Origin: Erythrobacter sp.
Lineage (GTDB): Bacteria; Pseudomonadota; Alphaproteobacteria; Sphingomonadales; Sphingomonadaceae
Assembly: GCA_009993635.1 (NCBI GenBank)
Contig: JAACTC010000008.1
Span: forward strand, 1-64,000
Reading direction: 5' to 3'
Length of the DNA stretch: 64,000 bases
Below, piece after piece: positions 8,610 through 16,925 of the stretch. How positions within the stretch are numbered: the first letter of the stretch is position 1; each line of letters starts with the position of its first letter. The translations under genes were made by a program, and so were the position numbers. The notes beneath the pieces were generated by a model. It ran no database searches, was not told the DNA's origin, and saw nothing but the letters and a program-made list of their open reading frames with translations.

Positions 8610-11600
8610 TCAGGCGGCAAGCGCGGGGAGGACCGACGAGGCTCTCGACACCGGCACGAACAGCCGCGTGCGGTAGCGGATGATCTCGGTGAAGCAGCCT
8701 TTGCCCTTGTACCAGTCGAGCCGATCAGGCGAGAAGCCGGTCAATTCAAGGCGCTGTTCCCCGCCGACCAGCGATCGCTTCACAGTGAGTGGATCGTGGC
8801 TTGCGAGGCTCAGCGGTTTCCCGCTTGCGATGACAAGCCCGCCGATCTGGTCTGGCGTCGGACCGGTAATCCCGGAAAGGCCAAAGGTCTCGGCGATGGC
8901 TGCGAAATCGACTTCGAGCACTTCGCGCCCGATGATCGACTGTCCATCCTCGGCAACGAGCCGGGTGACGCGGACATGATCGCCGGGCAGGCGTTTCCAG
9001 ACCGGCAGCAGCAGCCCGGCGGCGAGATGGACGCGCTCGGTCACCGGTGAAGCGGCAGCTTCTTCTTCCTCGGCGCGCCAAGCGCTTGTGAACGCAGTGG
9101 CGCCAATTTCTTCCCAGTGGCTTTCATCGAGTGCTTCAAGCGTCCAGTTCGCGGATTTGAGCGGACGCAGCAGACGCCGGCGCTCGATCACGGCCCCGTC
9201 ATCGGCGATGAGGCGCCGGGCAGGAACCGACAGCGCGACCTTTCCCGAACGCGCATTGCGCATCGGGATCGCGTGGGGGCTGCCGATCTCGTGCATCCGC
9301 ACCAGGCGCTGCAATCGCAGGGGCCGAAGGTGCCTGGTCACTTCGAGCGAGACGAGGCGGGTTTCCGCTCCGGTCACGGGGTCTGTGCGCAAGAGTTCAT
9401 CTGCTAGGGCCGCGAAGCGATCCACCCTGACGGTTTCCAGTCCCTGGTCGAGCGTTCCCGCTTCGCGCGCGGCTTCGATCCGCGCTTCGACGAGGCCCAG
9501 ATATTCATCAAAGATCGCGTTCTGCAGCGCAATCGGCAGGGCGAGGATACGGTTGAGCCAGCGCTGGATCGTAGGGAGATTATCGGTCAGTCCGCCATCG
9601 GGGTTTTCGAGTCGGAGACCGGTCCTCTCGACGAAGTTGCCGAAAGTGGTGGCTTCGAGCTTGCCGTCATAGAGCAGCTGGAACCAGCGGCTGAGCGCGT
9701 CGCGCGCATAATCACTCTCGAGATTGTCGGCCGGGTCGAACAGGTTCTGTCCGCCAGTCTGGCGCTGGCCGCGCGTAAGCGCGCCCAGTGCATCGAGCCT
9801 GCGCGCAATGGTCGAGATGAACCGGCGCTCACCCTTCACGTCAGTGGTCACCGGCCGGAACAGTGGAGCCGAGGCCTGGTTGGTGCGGTTGGTGCGGCCA
9901 AGGCCCTGGATGGCGTTGTCGGCGCGCCAGCCCGGTTCGAGCAGGAAATGGACGCGGCGCTGTTGGTTCCTGCAACCAAGGTCGGCATGGTAGGAGCGCC
10001 CCGTGCCACCCGCATCTGAGAAGACCAGGATGCGCTTGGTCCCTTCCATAAAGCTCTTCGCTTCGGCGACATTGGCGCTGGGGCTTCGCCGTTCGAGGCG
10101 CTGCTGACCATCGCGTCCCAATACCAGCCTGCGGGTCCGGCCCGTGACCTCGGCCACAGCCTGGGTCCCGAAGTGCTCGATAATCGCGTCGAGCGCGGTG
10201 GCGATTGGCGGCAGCGCGCAGAGTTGTTCGATCAGCGCATCGCGCGCGGCTACGGCGCGGGGGCAGAAAACGGGATTGCCCTCGTCGTCGCTCATCGCCT
10301 CGGAACGCAGATTGCCGTCCTCATCGGTGAAGACCTGCATCAGACGCACCGGAAAGCTCTTGGTGAGGTAGTCGATGACGTACTCGCGCGGGGAGAGATC
10401 GATATCGAGCGCTTCGCGTTCCTCGTCGGAGAAGTCGGCAAGGCGCCGGTCGAGCATGGCCTCGGCGGTCGAGACCAGCTGCACGACCACCGAATGGTCC
10501 TCGCCAAGCGCCGCTTCCATCGCGGGGATCAGGCTCGGCAGTTTCATCGAGAGCAGGAGTTGGGCAAAAAACCGCTGCTTGGTGCCTTCGAAGATCGACA
10601 GCGCCGCAGCCTTTGCGTTGCGGTTGAGGGTATCGCCGCTGTCCTCGTCGACCACCCGCGTTGCCTCCAGTGCCGCTTCGAGGTTGCGGTGAATGATCGC
10701 CCAGGCATCGGCATAGCCATCGTAAATCCGCACTTGTGCTTCGGTCAGGCAATGTTCGAGGATCTCGTACTCGACCCCGGCGAAGGACAGCGCACGGGCA
10801 AGATAGAGGCCCTGGGCCTTGAGGTCGCGGGCAACGAGTTCCATCGCCGCCACGCCGCCGGCGCGGATCTCGGTCATGAATGCTTCGTGGGTCGGAAAGG
10901 CGGTCTCGGGTCCCCACAGGCCAAGCCGGGAGGTGTAGCCAAGATTGGCGATATCCGAGGCGCCGGTAGCAGACGCGTAGAGCACGCGGGCGCGCGGCAG
11001 ATGATTCTGTAGTCTGAGGCCCGCCATGCCCTGTTCGGAGCCTTTGACCTTGCCACGGCTCGAGGAGGACCCGAGCGCATTGGCCATGGCGTGGGCTTCA
11101 TCGAAGGCGATCACACCGTCGAAACTCTCACCCGCCCAGGCAAGGATCTGATCGAGCCGCGTATCCTCGGCGCGCCCCGAGCGCAGCGTCGGATAGGTGA
11201 CGAAGAGAATGCCTTCGGACATCGTTACGGGGTGGCCGAGTTTCCAGCGCGAGAGCGGCTGAAGATCGAGCGGCAGCCCGCCAAGTGCTTCCCAGTCGCG
11301 GCGTGCATCTTCAAGCAACGCCTCGTTCTTGGTGATCCACACATGACGACGCTCGCCTGTGAGCCACCGGTCCATAATAACCGCTGCGATCTGCCGTCCC
11401 TTGCCCGCTCCGGTCCCGTCGCCAAGGAAGAAGCCTTGGCGGTATGCGTTCCCATCCTCGGACAATTCCAGCGAGGTGCCTTCCTGGCTGACTTTGAACT
11501 GACCTGGGAGATCGCGCGCGAATGCCTGGGCAGCGTAGACCAGTGTCTCGCATTGCGCTTCGGACAATAGACCATTGGCCTGCCAACCTGCGGGGAGACG

Positions 11601-12857
11601 CGGACTAACTTCCGGCTGCGGAGCCGCGACCGAACCCATGGCGACCGATTCCACGAGCGGGGTGGGGTGAACCGGCGCGCCTTCGAATGCGATGCGGCTT
11701 GGCCGGTAGGGGAGATAGATACCTGTCTGTTCGGGAACCGGCGCGGGATCGGCGAGGACCGAATAGGCAAGGTCGATCGCATTCGCTGTGACTGCTGGTG
11801 TCACTGCGAAAGGCGCCAACGGCCGGACCGGCTTGCGTTGGGTCGAAGTCTTGCCAACGAGGCGCATTGGCTTGCCGACTGGCAGGCAATGGAGGCTGGC
11901 GGATGTTTGCGCACGTCGCGGAAGCTCGGTGACTAGCTCGTGGAGCGCGATCAGGTCACCGGTACCTCCGGTGATCGCTGGCGCAGGCGCAGCCGACACT
12001 TTATCGATGACGACCAGGCGAACAGCGATTCCCGTACCCGTCCGGCGAAACATCTGCTGCAGGTGCACATCGAAAAGCAGCGATGCTTCATCCTGCGCCT
12101 TGGCGAAAGTGGAAGCATCGAAGCCTTCGGGCATTATGGCGACAATCCTTACGCCATTAGCAGCGGCCCGGATTGCACTGCGAAGGTGGCGCTGCGCCGT
12201 CTCACCGTCCATGCCGCGTTCCTGGCTGCGAGCGAATGGCGGATTCATCAGAACGACCGACGGAAGCGGGCCGCGATGCAGGTCAGCGATCAGTTCACCG
12301 TCGTGCGCGGTGATCGTGGCCGAAGCGAAGATGTGGCTCAGGCTGTATCGTCTTGCCGGATCGATCTCGTTGAGGAGCAGCGAGGCCTTCTGGACGCTCC
12401 CCCAGAGAGCAAGGGCACCATTGCCAGCGGACGGTTCGAGTAGCGTGTCTTGCGCAGAGATGGCTGCAGTCTTCGCCATCAGCCAGGCGAGCATCGGCGG
12501 GGTAGAGAATTGCTGAAGTTCGACCTGTGCTTCACTGCGAACATGCCGGGGCGGCAAGGCTGCTTCGAGCCAGTCGAAGCGCGCTTCTGCTTCATGCACG
12601 CTTGTCGCCAGATCGATGCGCGAAGACTCTCGAAGCCAGAGCAGTGTGCCGATCTCGACCGCGTTGTTGTAGTCGTCGATGGTCCAGGCACTTCCCCAGT
12701 GCTGGGCACCAGTTTCTTCGACGAACAGGCCGGAAATGTCGGCCCGAGTAAGATGACGCCCCGAGGCGAGAAGCGCGGCAACCCGGGCGCCGATAGCGTA
12801 GGCCAAGAGTACTGACGGGAGCTGCCCGCTGGCAGGAAACAGATCTGATTGAAGCAT
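8610..12857 (-). CDS. N6-adenine methylase / strawberry-notch-type superfamily 2 helicase fusion
   Basis: A 1415-residue fusion. The N-terminal part holds a class I SAM-dependent methyltransferase with EPSAGNGALALW (141-152) and catalytic NPPF (205-208). The C-terminal part is a strawberry-notch-like SF2 helicase with Walker A GTGAGKGR (481-488), DEAH (586-589) and a motif-VI-like GRTNRTNQ in the C-terminal half. Such fusions are common in plasmids and integrative elements of alphaproteobacteria. Their role (DNA protection, replication or gene control) is not established. The ATG at 12857 follows an ATCAGGAGGAC box. It is 105 bp before the parB start and 75 bp after the primase, with the same leader type. 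All catalytic motifs look intact. Confidence 0.88.
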   Translation of the reverse strand: MLQSDLFPASGQLPSVLLAYAIGARVAALLASGRHLTRADISGLFVEETGAQHWGSAWTIDDYNNAVEIGTLLWLRESSRIDLATSVHEAEARFDWLEAALPPRHVRSEAQVELQQFSTPPMLAWLMAKTAAISAQDTLLEPSAGNGALALWGSVQKASLLLNEIDPARRYSLSHIFASATITAHDGELIADLHRGPLPSVVLMNPPFARSQERGMDGETAQRHLRSAIRAAANGVRIVAIMPEGFDASTFAKAQDEASLLFDVHLQQMFRRTGTGIAVRLVVIDKVSAAPAPAITGGTGDLIALHELVTELPRRAQTSASLHCLPVGKPMRLVGKTSTQRKPVRPLAPFAVTPAVTANAIDLAYSVLADPAPVPEQTGIYLPYRPSRIAFEGAPVHPTPLVESVAMGSVAAPQPEVSPRLPAGWQANGLLSEAQCETLVYAAQAFARDLPGQFKVSQEGTSLELSEDGNAYRQGFFLGDGTGAGKGRQIAAVIMDRWLTGERRHVWITKNEALLEDARRDWEALGGLPLDLQPLSRWKLGHPVTMSEGILFVTYPTLRSGRAEDTRLDQILAWAGESFDGVIAFDEAHAMANALGSSSSRGKVKGSEQGMAGLRLQNHLPRARVLYASATGASDIANLGYTSRLGLWGPETAFPTHEAFMTEIRAGGVAAMELVARDLKAQGLYLARALSFAGVEYEILEHCLTEAQVRIYDGYADAWAIIHRNLEAALEATRVVDEDSGDTLNRNAKAAALSIFEGTKQRFFAQLLLSMKLPSLIPAMEAALGEDHSVVVQLVSTAEAMLDRRLADFSDEEREALDIDLSPREYVIDYLTKSFPVRLMQVFTDEDGNLRSEAMSDDEGNPVFCPRAVAARDALIEQLCALPPIATALDAIIEHFGTQAVAEVTGRTRRLVLGRDGQQRLERRSPSANVAEAKSFMEGTKRILVFSDAGGTGRSYHADLGCRNQQRRVHFLLEPGWRADNAIQGLGRTNRTNQASAPLFRPVTTDVKGERRFISTIARRLDALGALTRGQRQTGGQNLFDPADNLESDYARDALSRWFQLLYDGKLEATTFGNFVERTGLRLENPDGGLTDNLPTIQRWLNRILALPIALQNAIFDEYLGLVEARIEAAREAGTLDQGLETVRVDRFAALADELLRTDPVTGAETRLVSLEVTRHLRPLRLQRLVRMHEIGSPHAIPMRNARSGKVALSVPARRLIADDGAVIERRRLLRPLKSANWTLEALDESHWEEIGATAFTSAWRAEEEEAAASPVTERVHLAAGLLLPVWKRLPGDHVRVTRLVAEDGQSIIGREVLEVDFAAIAETFGLSGITGPTPDQIGGLVIASGKPLSLASHDPLTVKRSLVGGEQRLELTGFSPDRLDWYKGKGCFTEIIRYRTRLFVPVSRASSVLPALAA

Positions 12858-12934
12858 GGCAATTCGTCCTCCTGATTGGGGCATCGGGACACGCCCTTTG
12901 CCGGATCAGGAAATCGAGAAGCCCTCTCTCCTCT
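12858..12934 (-). promoter_or_regulatory. Shared G/A-rich leader block before the helicase gene
   Basis: On the minus strand GAGGAGAGAGGGCTTCT (12918-12934) lies about 62 nt upstream of the start and is followed by the ATCAGGAGGAC ribosome-binding box. This is the third member of the leader family. Confidence 0.45.
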
Positions 12935-13847
12935 ACGGGGCCGCTTTGCGGCGCAGCCATGCTATCAGCTCATCATTCCAGTCAGTATCGCGTGAAGATG
13001 GCTTGCGGACCTGGATCGTCCGCCCTTCCTGTGCGTAGGCTGCCAGGCCATGCAACGCGGCCAGCTCGCCGCCAGCATCATGATCGACGAAGAGATGAAG
13101 CTCGGTCACGCTCTCGGGCACGCTGACGAGTCCGAAGCGCTCATTGCCCAAGGTCGCCCAGACGGGAATACCGGTAAGAGCATAGGCCGACATCGCGCTC
13201 TCGATACCCTCGCCGAGGCCGAGCTTGCCGGAAGCCGGAGCCAGGAGGCGGACAGCAGCTTCACCGAGGGCGCCAAGCGCACGCTTCGGCTTGTCGAAAG
13301 CGGCCTTGGTACAGTCCTCGCCCGACAGGAAAGTGCGGTGGATGGCGACAGGTCCCTCGTCGAGGCTGACCGCCGCAATCATGGCGGGCAGAAAGCGGGT
13401 TCGTCCTTTCGGGCCGAGAGGTGTTCGCGGATGAAAGCGAAGAGCGGAAGATGCGGCGAGGATGCCGCGCCTCTCAAGATAGGCCTTTGCCGGACTGGCA
13501 CGCAGTGGCTGTGCTTCGTGCCAAATCCTCAGTGCTGCCGCCGACGGCTTGCTATTTCTAGTCGGCTCGGAGTGGTCGGCAGCCGTAGGCCCTGAGAAAA
13601 GCGCACCTGCCTCGAAACCTTCACACGCCAATGCGGACAGCACGCTCTGCTGATCGCATCCCGCAAAGCAATGGAACAGGATGGCCCGTCGACCGAGCGA
13701 CACACCGAGTGACGGCGTACGGTCATCATGCGCAGGGCAGCAGGCCATGCCCTTTGTGCCGGACCATTTGCCCCCTCGCGATTCGCAAATGCGACTGGCG
13801 GTCTCGACAAGCGACCGGTTGGGATGAGTTTGGACAGACAGGGACAT
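12933..13847 (-). CDS. Toprim-domain primase-like protein with CHC2-type zinc finger
   Basis: A 304-residue protein. The N-terminal zinc finger has C36/C37-P-A-H40 and C60-x3-C64, as in phage and plasmid primases. The C-terminal half is a toprim domain with GEGIESAMSA (metal-binding glutamate) and VDHDAGG (DxD). Expected to synthesise primers for element replication, or for the transferred strand after conjugation. It is shorter than DnaG and lacks a helicase-interaction domain. It is the first gene of the minus-strand block and is divergent from the lytic transglycosylase gene, with a LexA-like box between them. Its leader has GAGAGGAGAGGAAC at about 40 nt and GAGGAG before the start. Confidence 0.85.
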   Translation of the reverse strand: MSLSVQTHPNRSLVETASRICESRGGKWSGTKGMACCPAHDDRTPSLGVSLGRRAILFHCFAGCDQQSVLSALACEGFEAGALFSGPTAADHSEPTRNSKPSAAALRIWHEAQPLRASPAKAYLERRGILAASSALRFHPRTPLGPKGRTRFLPAMIAAVSLDEGPVAIHRTFLSGEDCTKAAFDKPKRALGALGEAAVRLLAPASGKLGLGEGIESAMSAYALTGIPVWATLGNERFGLVSVPESVTELHLFVDHDAGGELAALHGLAAYAQEGRTIQVRKPSSRDTDWNDELIAWLRRKAAP

Positions 13848-13900
13848 GCGAGCTCCTCAGCATGCAAAGTGGCCGCCTCATCAGCGTTCCTCTCCTCTCC
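13848..13900 (-). promoter_or_regulatory. G/A-rich leader block before the primase gene
   Basis: On the minus strand GGAGAGGAGAGGAAC (13886-13900) lies about 40 nt before the start, with GAGGAG near the ATG. It resembles the other three leaders but is closer to the gene and less similar. Confidence 0.35.
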
Positions 13901-13936
13901 CAAAGGCAGGCATTCGCGGCTTTCCTACAGGCATAT

Positions 13937-13951
13937 GTTCTATTTATGTTC
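13937..13951. promoter_or_regulatory. Candidate LexA (SOS) box, GTTC-N7-GTTC
   Basis: GTTC at 13937-13940 and 13948-13951 are separated by exactly seven AT-rich bases. This is the direct-repeat LexA box described for alphaproteobacteria. It sits in the divergent control region between the primase block and the lytic transglycosylase operon, 34 bp before the latter's start. Direct repeats of TATGTTCTAT surround it. One or two such matches are expected by chance in a window this size, so position is the main support. Confidence 0.5.
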
Positions 13952-13985
13952 TATATCGATTCGAATCAATGGAGCACCAATCGAG

Positions 13986-14570
13986 ATGACCTGCCTCAAT
14001 CGTCTGACCGCGATAGCGGTCGCCTGTTTGGGAATGATCGCGACCTCCTCACAGCAAGTCCGCGCCCAGGATTTCACCTTGTTCGAGCACGCGATCGTTC
14101 AGCCGCAGCCAGAGCCGCAACCAGCAAGGCAATATCTTCCTGCGATCTATCAGGCCGGGCCAGCAGACGTTTCCTACCGGGAAGGCCTGTATATCGTGGC
14201 AATAGCCGAGGCCGAGCGCCGGTACGGGCTTCCGACAAATCTGCTCCGTGCCCTCATCTGGGCAGAATCCCGCTTCAATCCGATGGCTGTGAGTCCAGCT
14301 GGCGCTGCCGGACTTGCTCAGCTTATGCCGGCCACGGCGCGAGAACTGGGCGTCCGGAACCGTCATGACCCCCTTTCATCGATCGACGGTGGTGCCCGGT
14401 ACCTTCGCGACATGCTGGACCGGTTCGACGCGGTCCACCTAGCCTTGGCTGCTTACAATGCCGGCCCAGGTGCCGTCTCCCGATCTCGCGGCATCCCGAA
14501 CAATGGTGAAACGCCGCAATATGTCCGGTCTGTGTTGGGACGTTGGCAGGCAATTGGCACATACAATTGA
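13986..14570 (+). CDS. Secreted lytic transglycosylase, VirB1-like
   Basis: A 194-residue protein with a signal peptide (residues 1-27, ending VRAQ) followed by an SLT domain. The catalytic glutamate is in WAESRFNP, with GLAQLMPATA and YNAGPGAV, the three hallmarks of family 1 transglycosylases. It cleaves peptidoglycan in the periplasm; beside an integrase and DNA-processing genes it probably opens the wall for a type IV secretion channel, as VirB1 does. The start at 13986 gives a clean signal peptide; an ATG at 13935 lies inside the LexA-like box. First gene of the four-gene plus-strand operon. Confidence 0.88.
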   Translation: MTCLNRLTAIAVACLGMIATSSQQVRAQDFTLFEHAIVQPQPEPQPARQYLPAIYQAGPADVSYREGLYIVAIAEAERRYGLPTNLLRALIWAESRFNPMAVSPAGAAGLAQLMPATARELGVRNRHDPLSSIDGGARYLRDMLDRFDAVHLALAAYNAGPGAVSRSRGIPNNGETPQYVRSVLGRWQAIGTYN

Positions 14571-14634
14571 CGAAACTGCCTGATTTCTGGCTAGTGTCTG
14601 AGAGTATATGCCGGAATGAAGACGGACAAAGCCA

Positions 14635-15186
14635 GTGAATGAGACGCCCGGTGAACCGTTCGACTTTCGTAGAGCGTTGAAGGCACAGAAGCGCCGGAAG
14701 CTGAGAAAGGAGATCGCGTTGGGTCTGGGTGGTTTCGCAATCGTTTTTGCGGGAGGGATGCTGGCACTCAATTGGCCACTCCATGATGCCAACCTTGCTA
14801 ACGCCGACCAGCCTCCTCAGGCATTATTCCAGCAAGCGAGCTCCCCACAATTCGACATCTGCGGGTCCATCCGGCGCACATGCGTCGTGGATGGAGATAC
14901 TTTCTGGCTTGATGGCACAAAGATCCGCATTGCTGACATCGATACTCCCGAGATCAGCGAGCCTCGTTGCGACTATGAATACGAACTCGGCATGCGAGCG
15001 ACACATCGCCTTGTCGAATTGCTTAATGCCGGACCGTTTGAACTCAGGACCATCGGGAGCAGAGATGAGGACCAGTACGGTCGCAAATTGCGGGTTGTAA
15101 CGCGCGGCGGCCGCTCGCTTGGCGATCAGCTGGTCAGCGAAGGGCTGGCGCGGACCTGGACCGGGAGACGTGAGCCATGGTGCTGA
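14635..15186 (+). CDS. Membrane-anchored thermonuclease-family (SNase-like) protein
   Basis: A 183-residue protein with a basic cytoplasmic start, one membrane segment (about 27-47) and a staphylococcal-nuclease-like domain: VDGDTF, IDTPE, DQYGR and GLARTW, which include the metal and catalytic positions. Expected to cut nucleic acid at the outer face of the inner membrane. Similar genes are typical neighbours of conjugation genes, but their role there is unproven. The stop overlaps the next gene's start region by 10 bp, indicating translational coupling. Confidence 0.85.
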   Translation: MNETPGEPFDFRRALKAQKRRKLRKEIALGLGGFAIVFAGGMLALNWPLHDANLANADQPPQALFQQASSPQFDICGSIRRTCVVDGDTFWLDGTKIRIADIDTPEISEPRCDYEYELGMRATHRLVELLNAGPFELRTIGSRDEDQYGRKLRVVTRGGRSLGDQLVSEGLARTWTGRREPWC

Positions 15187-15371
15187 ACCGCGACCAGGAA
15201 TTGTGGGCCGTCGCGCTTTGGGTCGAAAAGAACCATGGCGAAGATGGACCCGCGTATATCGCGCAGCAGATCCAGCGACTATCCAACGATGGGGACGAGG
15301 CAGGCATAGCCACATGGAGAACAATTGCTGAGCGCTTCGATCAGCTTAATTGCCAAAGCTCCACGAACTGA
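15177..15371 (+). CDS. DUF6961-like small protein (64 aa)
   Basis: A 64-residue protein beginning RDQELWAVALWVEKNHG and continuing through a helical GPAYIAQQI and ATWRTIAERF. I recall this as the DUF6961 family of short sphingomonad proteins of unknown function. The ATG at 15177 overlaps the nuclease gene by 10 bp, so it is co-expressed with it. It has no membrane segment. Confidence 0.7.
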   Translation: MVLNRDQELWAVALWVEKNHGEDGPAYIAQQIQRLSNDGDEAGIATWRTIAERFDQLNCQSSTN

Positions 15372-15382
15372 GGCTCGGGACG

Positions 15383-15487
15383 ATGCGGAAATGGCTTCGA
15401 GACTGGGGCGTCAGAATGGAGTTCGCCTTGCTGGCGTCAGTGTCTCTGCTGGGGCTGATCCTGAGCCTTCAATCCTGCACTGGCTGA
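15383..15487 (+). CDS. Single-pass membrane micropeptide (34 aa)
   Basis: A 34-residue peptide starting MRKWLRDWG, then a hydrophobic helix (about residues 13-28, FALLASVSLLGLIL) and a SCTG end. It begins 12 bp after the preceding stop, in the same direction, with a GAGG-like box overlapping that stop. It ends 21 bp before the convergent integrase gene. Gene-like spacing and a clear basic-then-hydrophobic pattern support it; function is unknown. The cysteine near the C-terminus is not a lipobox. Confidence 0.5.
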   Translation: MRKWLRDWGVRMEFALLASVSLLGLILSLQSCTG

Positions 15488-15507
15488 GAAGAAATTCGAT
15501 CTCAAGA

Positions 15508-16731
15508 TCAACCCTGCGCAAACTTGCCCTTGATGACCTTTCCTCCGGTCCCGAGCTCATCGAGGTAGTCGCTCCACCATTGAGCCATGCGCACACGCTC
15601 GTCCCAATGTTTGCCGCGATGATAGATGCCGCGCACGACGTTGCTGTCGCCATGCGCCAGGGCACGCTCGATTGCATCCGGATTCCAAAGTCCAGACTCG
15701 TTCAGGAATGTTGATGCCGTCGCCCGGAGTCCATGAGCGGTAACTTCATCCTTTGAATATCCCATGCGACGGAATGCGGCATTCAAAGTGTTTTCGCTCA
15801 TGGGACGCTTGGAGCTGCGCGCAGACGGGAACACATATCCTTCGTGGCCGAGCATCTCGGCCAGGTCTGTGAGATAGCCGACAACCTGCTTGGAAAGCGG
15901 AACGGCATGCGCTCGGCGCGCTTTCATTTTGCCGGCAGGTATTTTCCACACGCCATCGACAAGGTCGATCTCGTGCCATTCGGCGTGCCGGAGTTCGCCG
16001 GGGCGCACGAACACATGCGGCGCGATCTGCAAAGCGAACTTCGTGACCATGTATCCGGTGTAGTCGTCGATTGCGCGCAGAAGCCCGCCTAGCTCGGTGG
16101 GCTCGAGGATTGCTGCGTAATGCGTGGCTCTCGGCGTTACGAGAGCGCCCTTCAGCATGCTGGTCGGATCGGATTTGCAACGGGTGGTTGCAACACCGTA
16201 GCGAAACACGCGGCCTGCGAACGACCGGCACTTCTTTGCAGTCTCGTGCTTGCCAGTGGCTTCCAGCCGCTTGAGGGGAGCCAGGACTTCGAACGGCTCG
16301 ATCTCGTTGATGGGTCGGTTCCCGATGGCAGGTGCAAGCTGGTCGAGGAAATAATTGGCCTTGACGATCGTGCCCTGGGCGCGGCCATTCTGAACCATCA
16401 TCTGTTCAATATACTCACGTGCGACTGCCTCGAACGTCTGCGCAGAAAGAAACTCCTCGCGGATCTTCCGCTTCCGCTTCTCAAAGGCCGGGTCGCTCCC
16501 AGAGGCAACAGCCTGGCGCGCCTCGTAGGTTGCGTCTCGCGCTTGCTTGAGGCTGACCTCGGGATAGCTGCCGATTGCGAGCTTCTTCTCGATCTTGCCG
16601 ATCCGGTACCGGAAGCGCCATAGCTTGCCGCCAGCAGGCGTGACCTCGATATAGAGGCCGCGCTGGTCAGCGACCTTGTAAGGCTTGTCTTTCGTCTTGA
16701 GGGCGCGAAGCCGAGTCTCGGTCAGAGGCAT
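15508..16731 (-). CDS. int: P4-type tyrosine integrase of the element
   Basis: A 407-residue tyrosine recombinase with the N-terminal DUF4102 arm-binding domain (LTETRLRALK, GGKLWRFRYR, GSYPEVSLKQAR) and a C-terminal catalytic domain. Visible catalytic residues: arginine in RPGELR, histidine and arginine in HGLRAT, and tyrosine in GIYHR. It catalyses site-specific integration and excision. The gene lies next to the 3' end of tRNA-Leu, the usual target of this family, so the element's attachment site is almost certainly there. The ATG at 16731 (MPLTETR) matches the family start; an in-frame ATG at 16833 would add 34 non-conserved residues. It is full length. Confidence 0.95.
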   Translation of the reverse strand: MPLTETRLRALKTKDKPYKVADQRGLYIEVTPAGGKLWRFRYRIGKIEKKLAIGSYPEVSLKQARDATYEARQAVASGSDPAFEKRKRKIREEFLSAQTFEAVAREYIEQMMVQNGRAQGTIVKANYFLDQLAPAIGNRPINEIEPFEVLAPLKRLEATGKHETAKKCRSFAGRVFRYGVATTRCKSDPTSMLKGALVTPRATHYAAILEPTELGGLLRAIDDYTGYMVTKFALQIAPHVFVRPGELRHAEWHEIDLVDGVWKIPAGKMKARRAHAVPLSKQVVGYLTDLAEMLGHEGYVFPSARSSKRPMSENTLNAAFRRMGYSKDEVTAHGLRATASTFLNESGLWNPDAIERALAHGDSNVVRGIYHRGKHWDERVRMAQWWSDYLDELGTGGKVIKGKFAQG

Positions 16732-16733
16732 GT

Positions 16734-16782
16734 GCGGGCCTTTTCCCAATGTGGTTTTCGCAAAGGCCCGCAAAAGGCCCGC
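16734..16782. repeat. Three copies of AAAGGCCCGC at the integrase start
   Basis: AAAGGCCCGC occurs at 16762-16771 and 16773-16782 as direct repeats 1 nt apart, and in inverted orientation at 16734-16743 immediately before the integrase ATG. The first and third form a 10-bp perfect inverted repeat with an 18-nt loop. Such iterated sites next to an integrase gene suggest binding sites for the integrase arm domain or an autoregulator; this is inference. Confidence 0.55.
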
Positions 16783-16879
16783 AAAAATGTCTGGAACCCC
16801 CGAGAACAGACGGGACGATCCGGAACGATCCAAGGGCCAAATCCCTAGGATTTCTGCGGGTTTTATAGATTATCCGAGA

Positions 16880-16894
16880 GAACAAGAGAAGAAC
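16880..16894. promoter_or_regulatory. Candidate LexA (SOS) box, GAAC-N7-GAAC, upstream of int
   Basis: GAAC at 16880-16883 and 16891-16894 are separated by seven bases. In the other orientation this is GTTC-N7-GTTC, the alphaproteobacterial LexA consensus. It lies 149 bp upstream of the integrase start, directly beside the tRNA 3' end. LexA control of integrase is known for some integrative elements; here it is a sequence-only inference. Confidence 0.45.
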
Positions 16895-16897
16895 AAA

Positions 16898-16925
16898 TGG
16901 TGCCCAGAAGAGGACTCGAACCTCC
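16898..16925 (-). other. Probable attachment site at the tRNA-Leu 3' end
   Basis: The 3' part of the tRNA gene (T-arm, acceptor strand and CCA) faces the integrase gene. P4-type integrases typically recombine within this part, and the intact tRNA is regenerated at the integrase end. The exact core cannot be set without the far junction, which should repeat part of this stretch. Confidence 0.6.
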
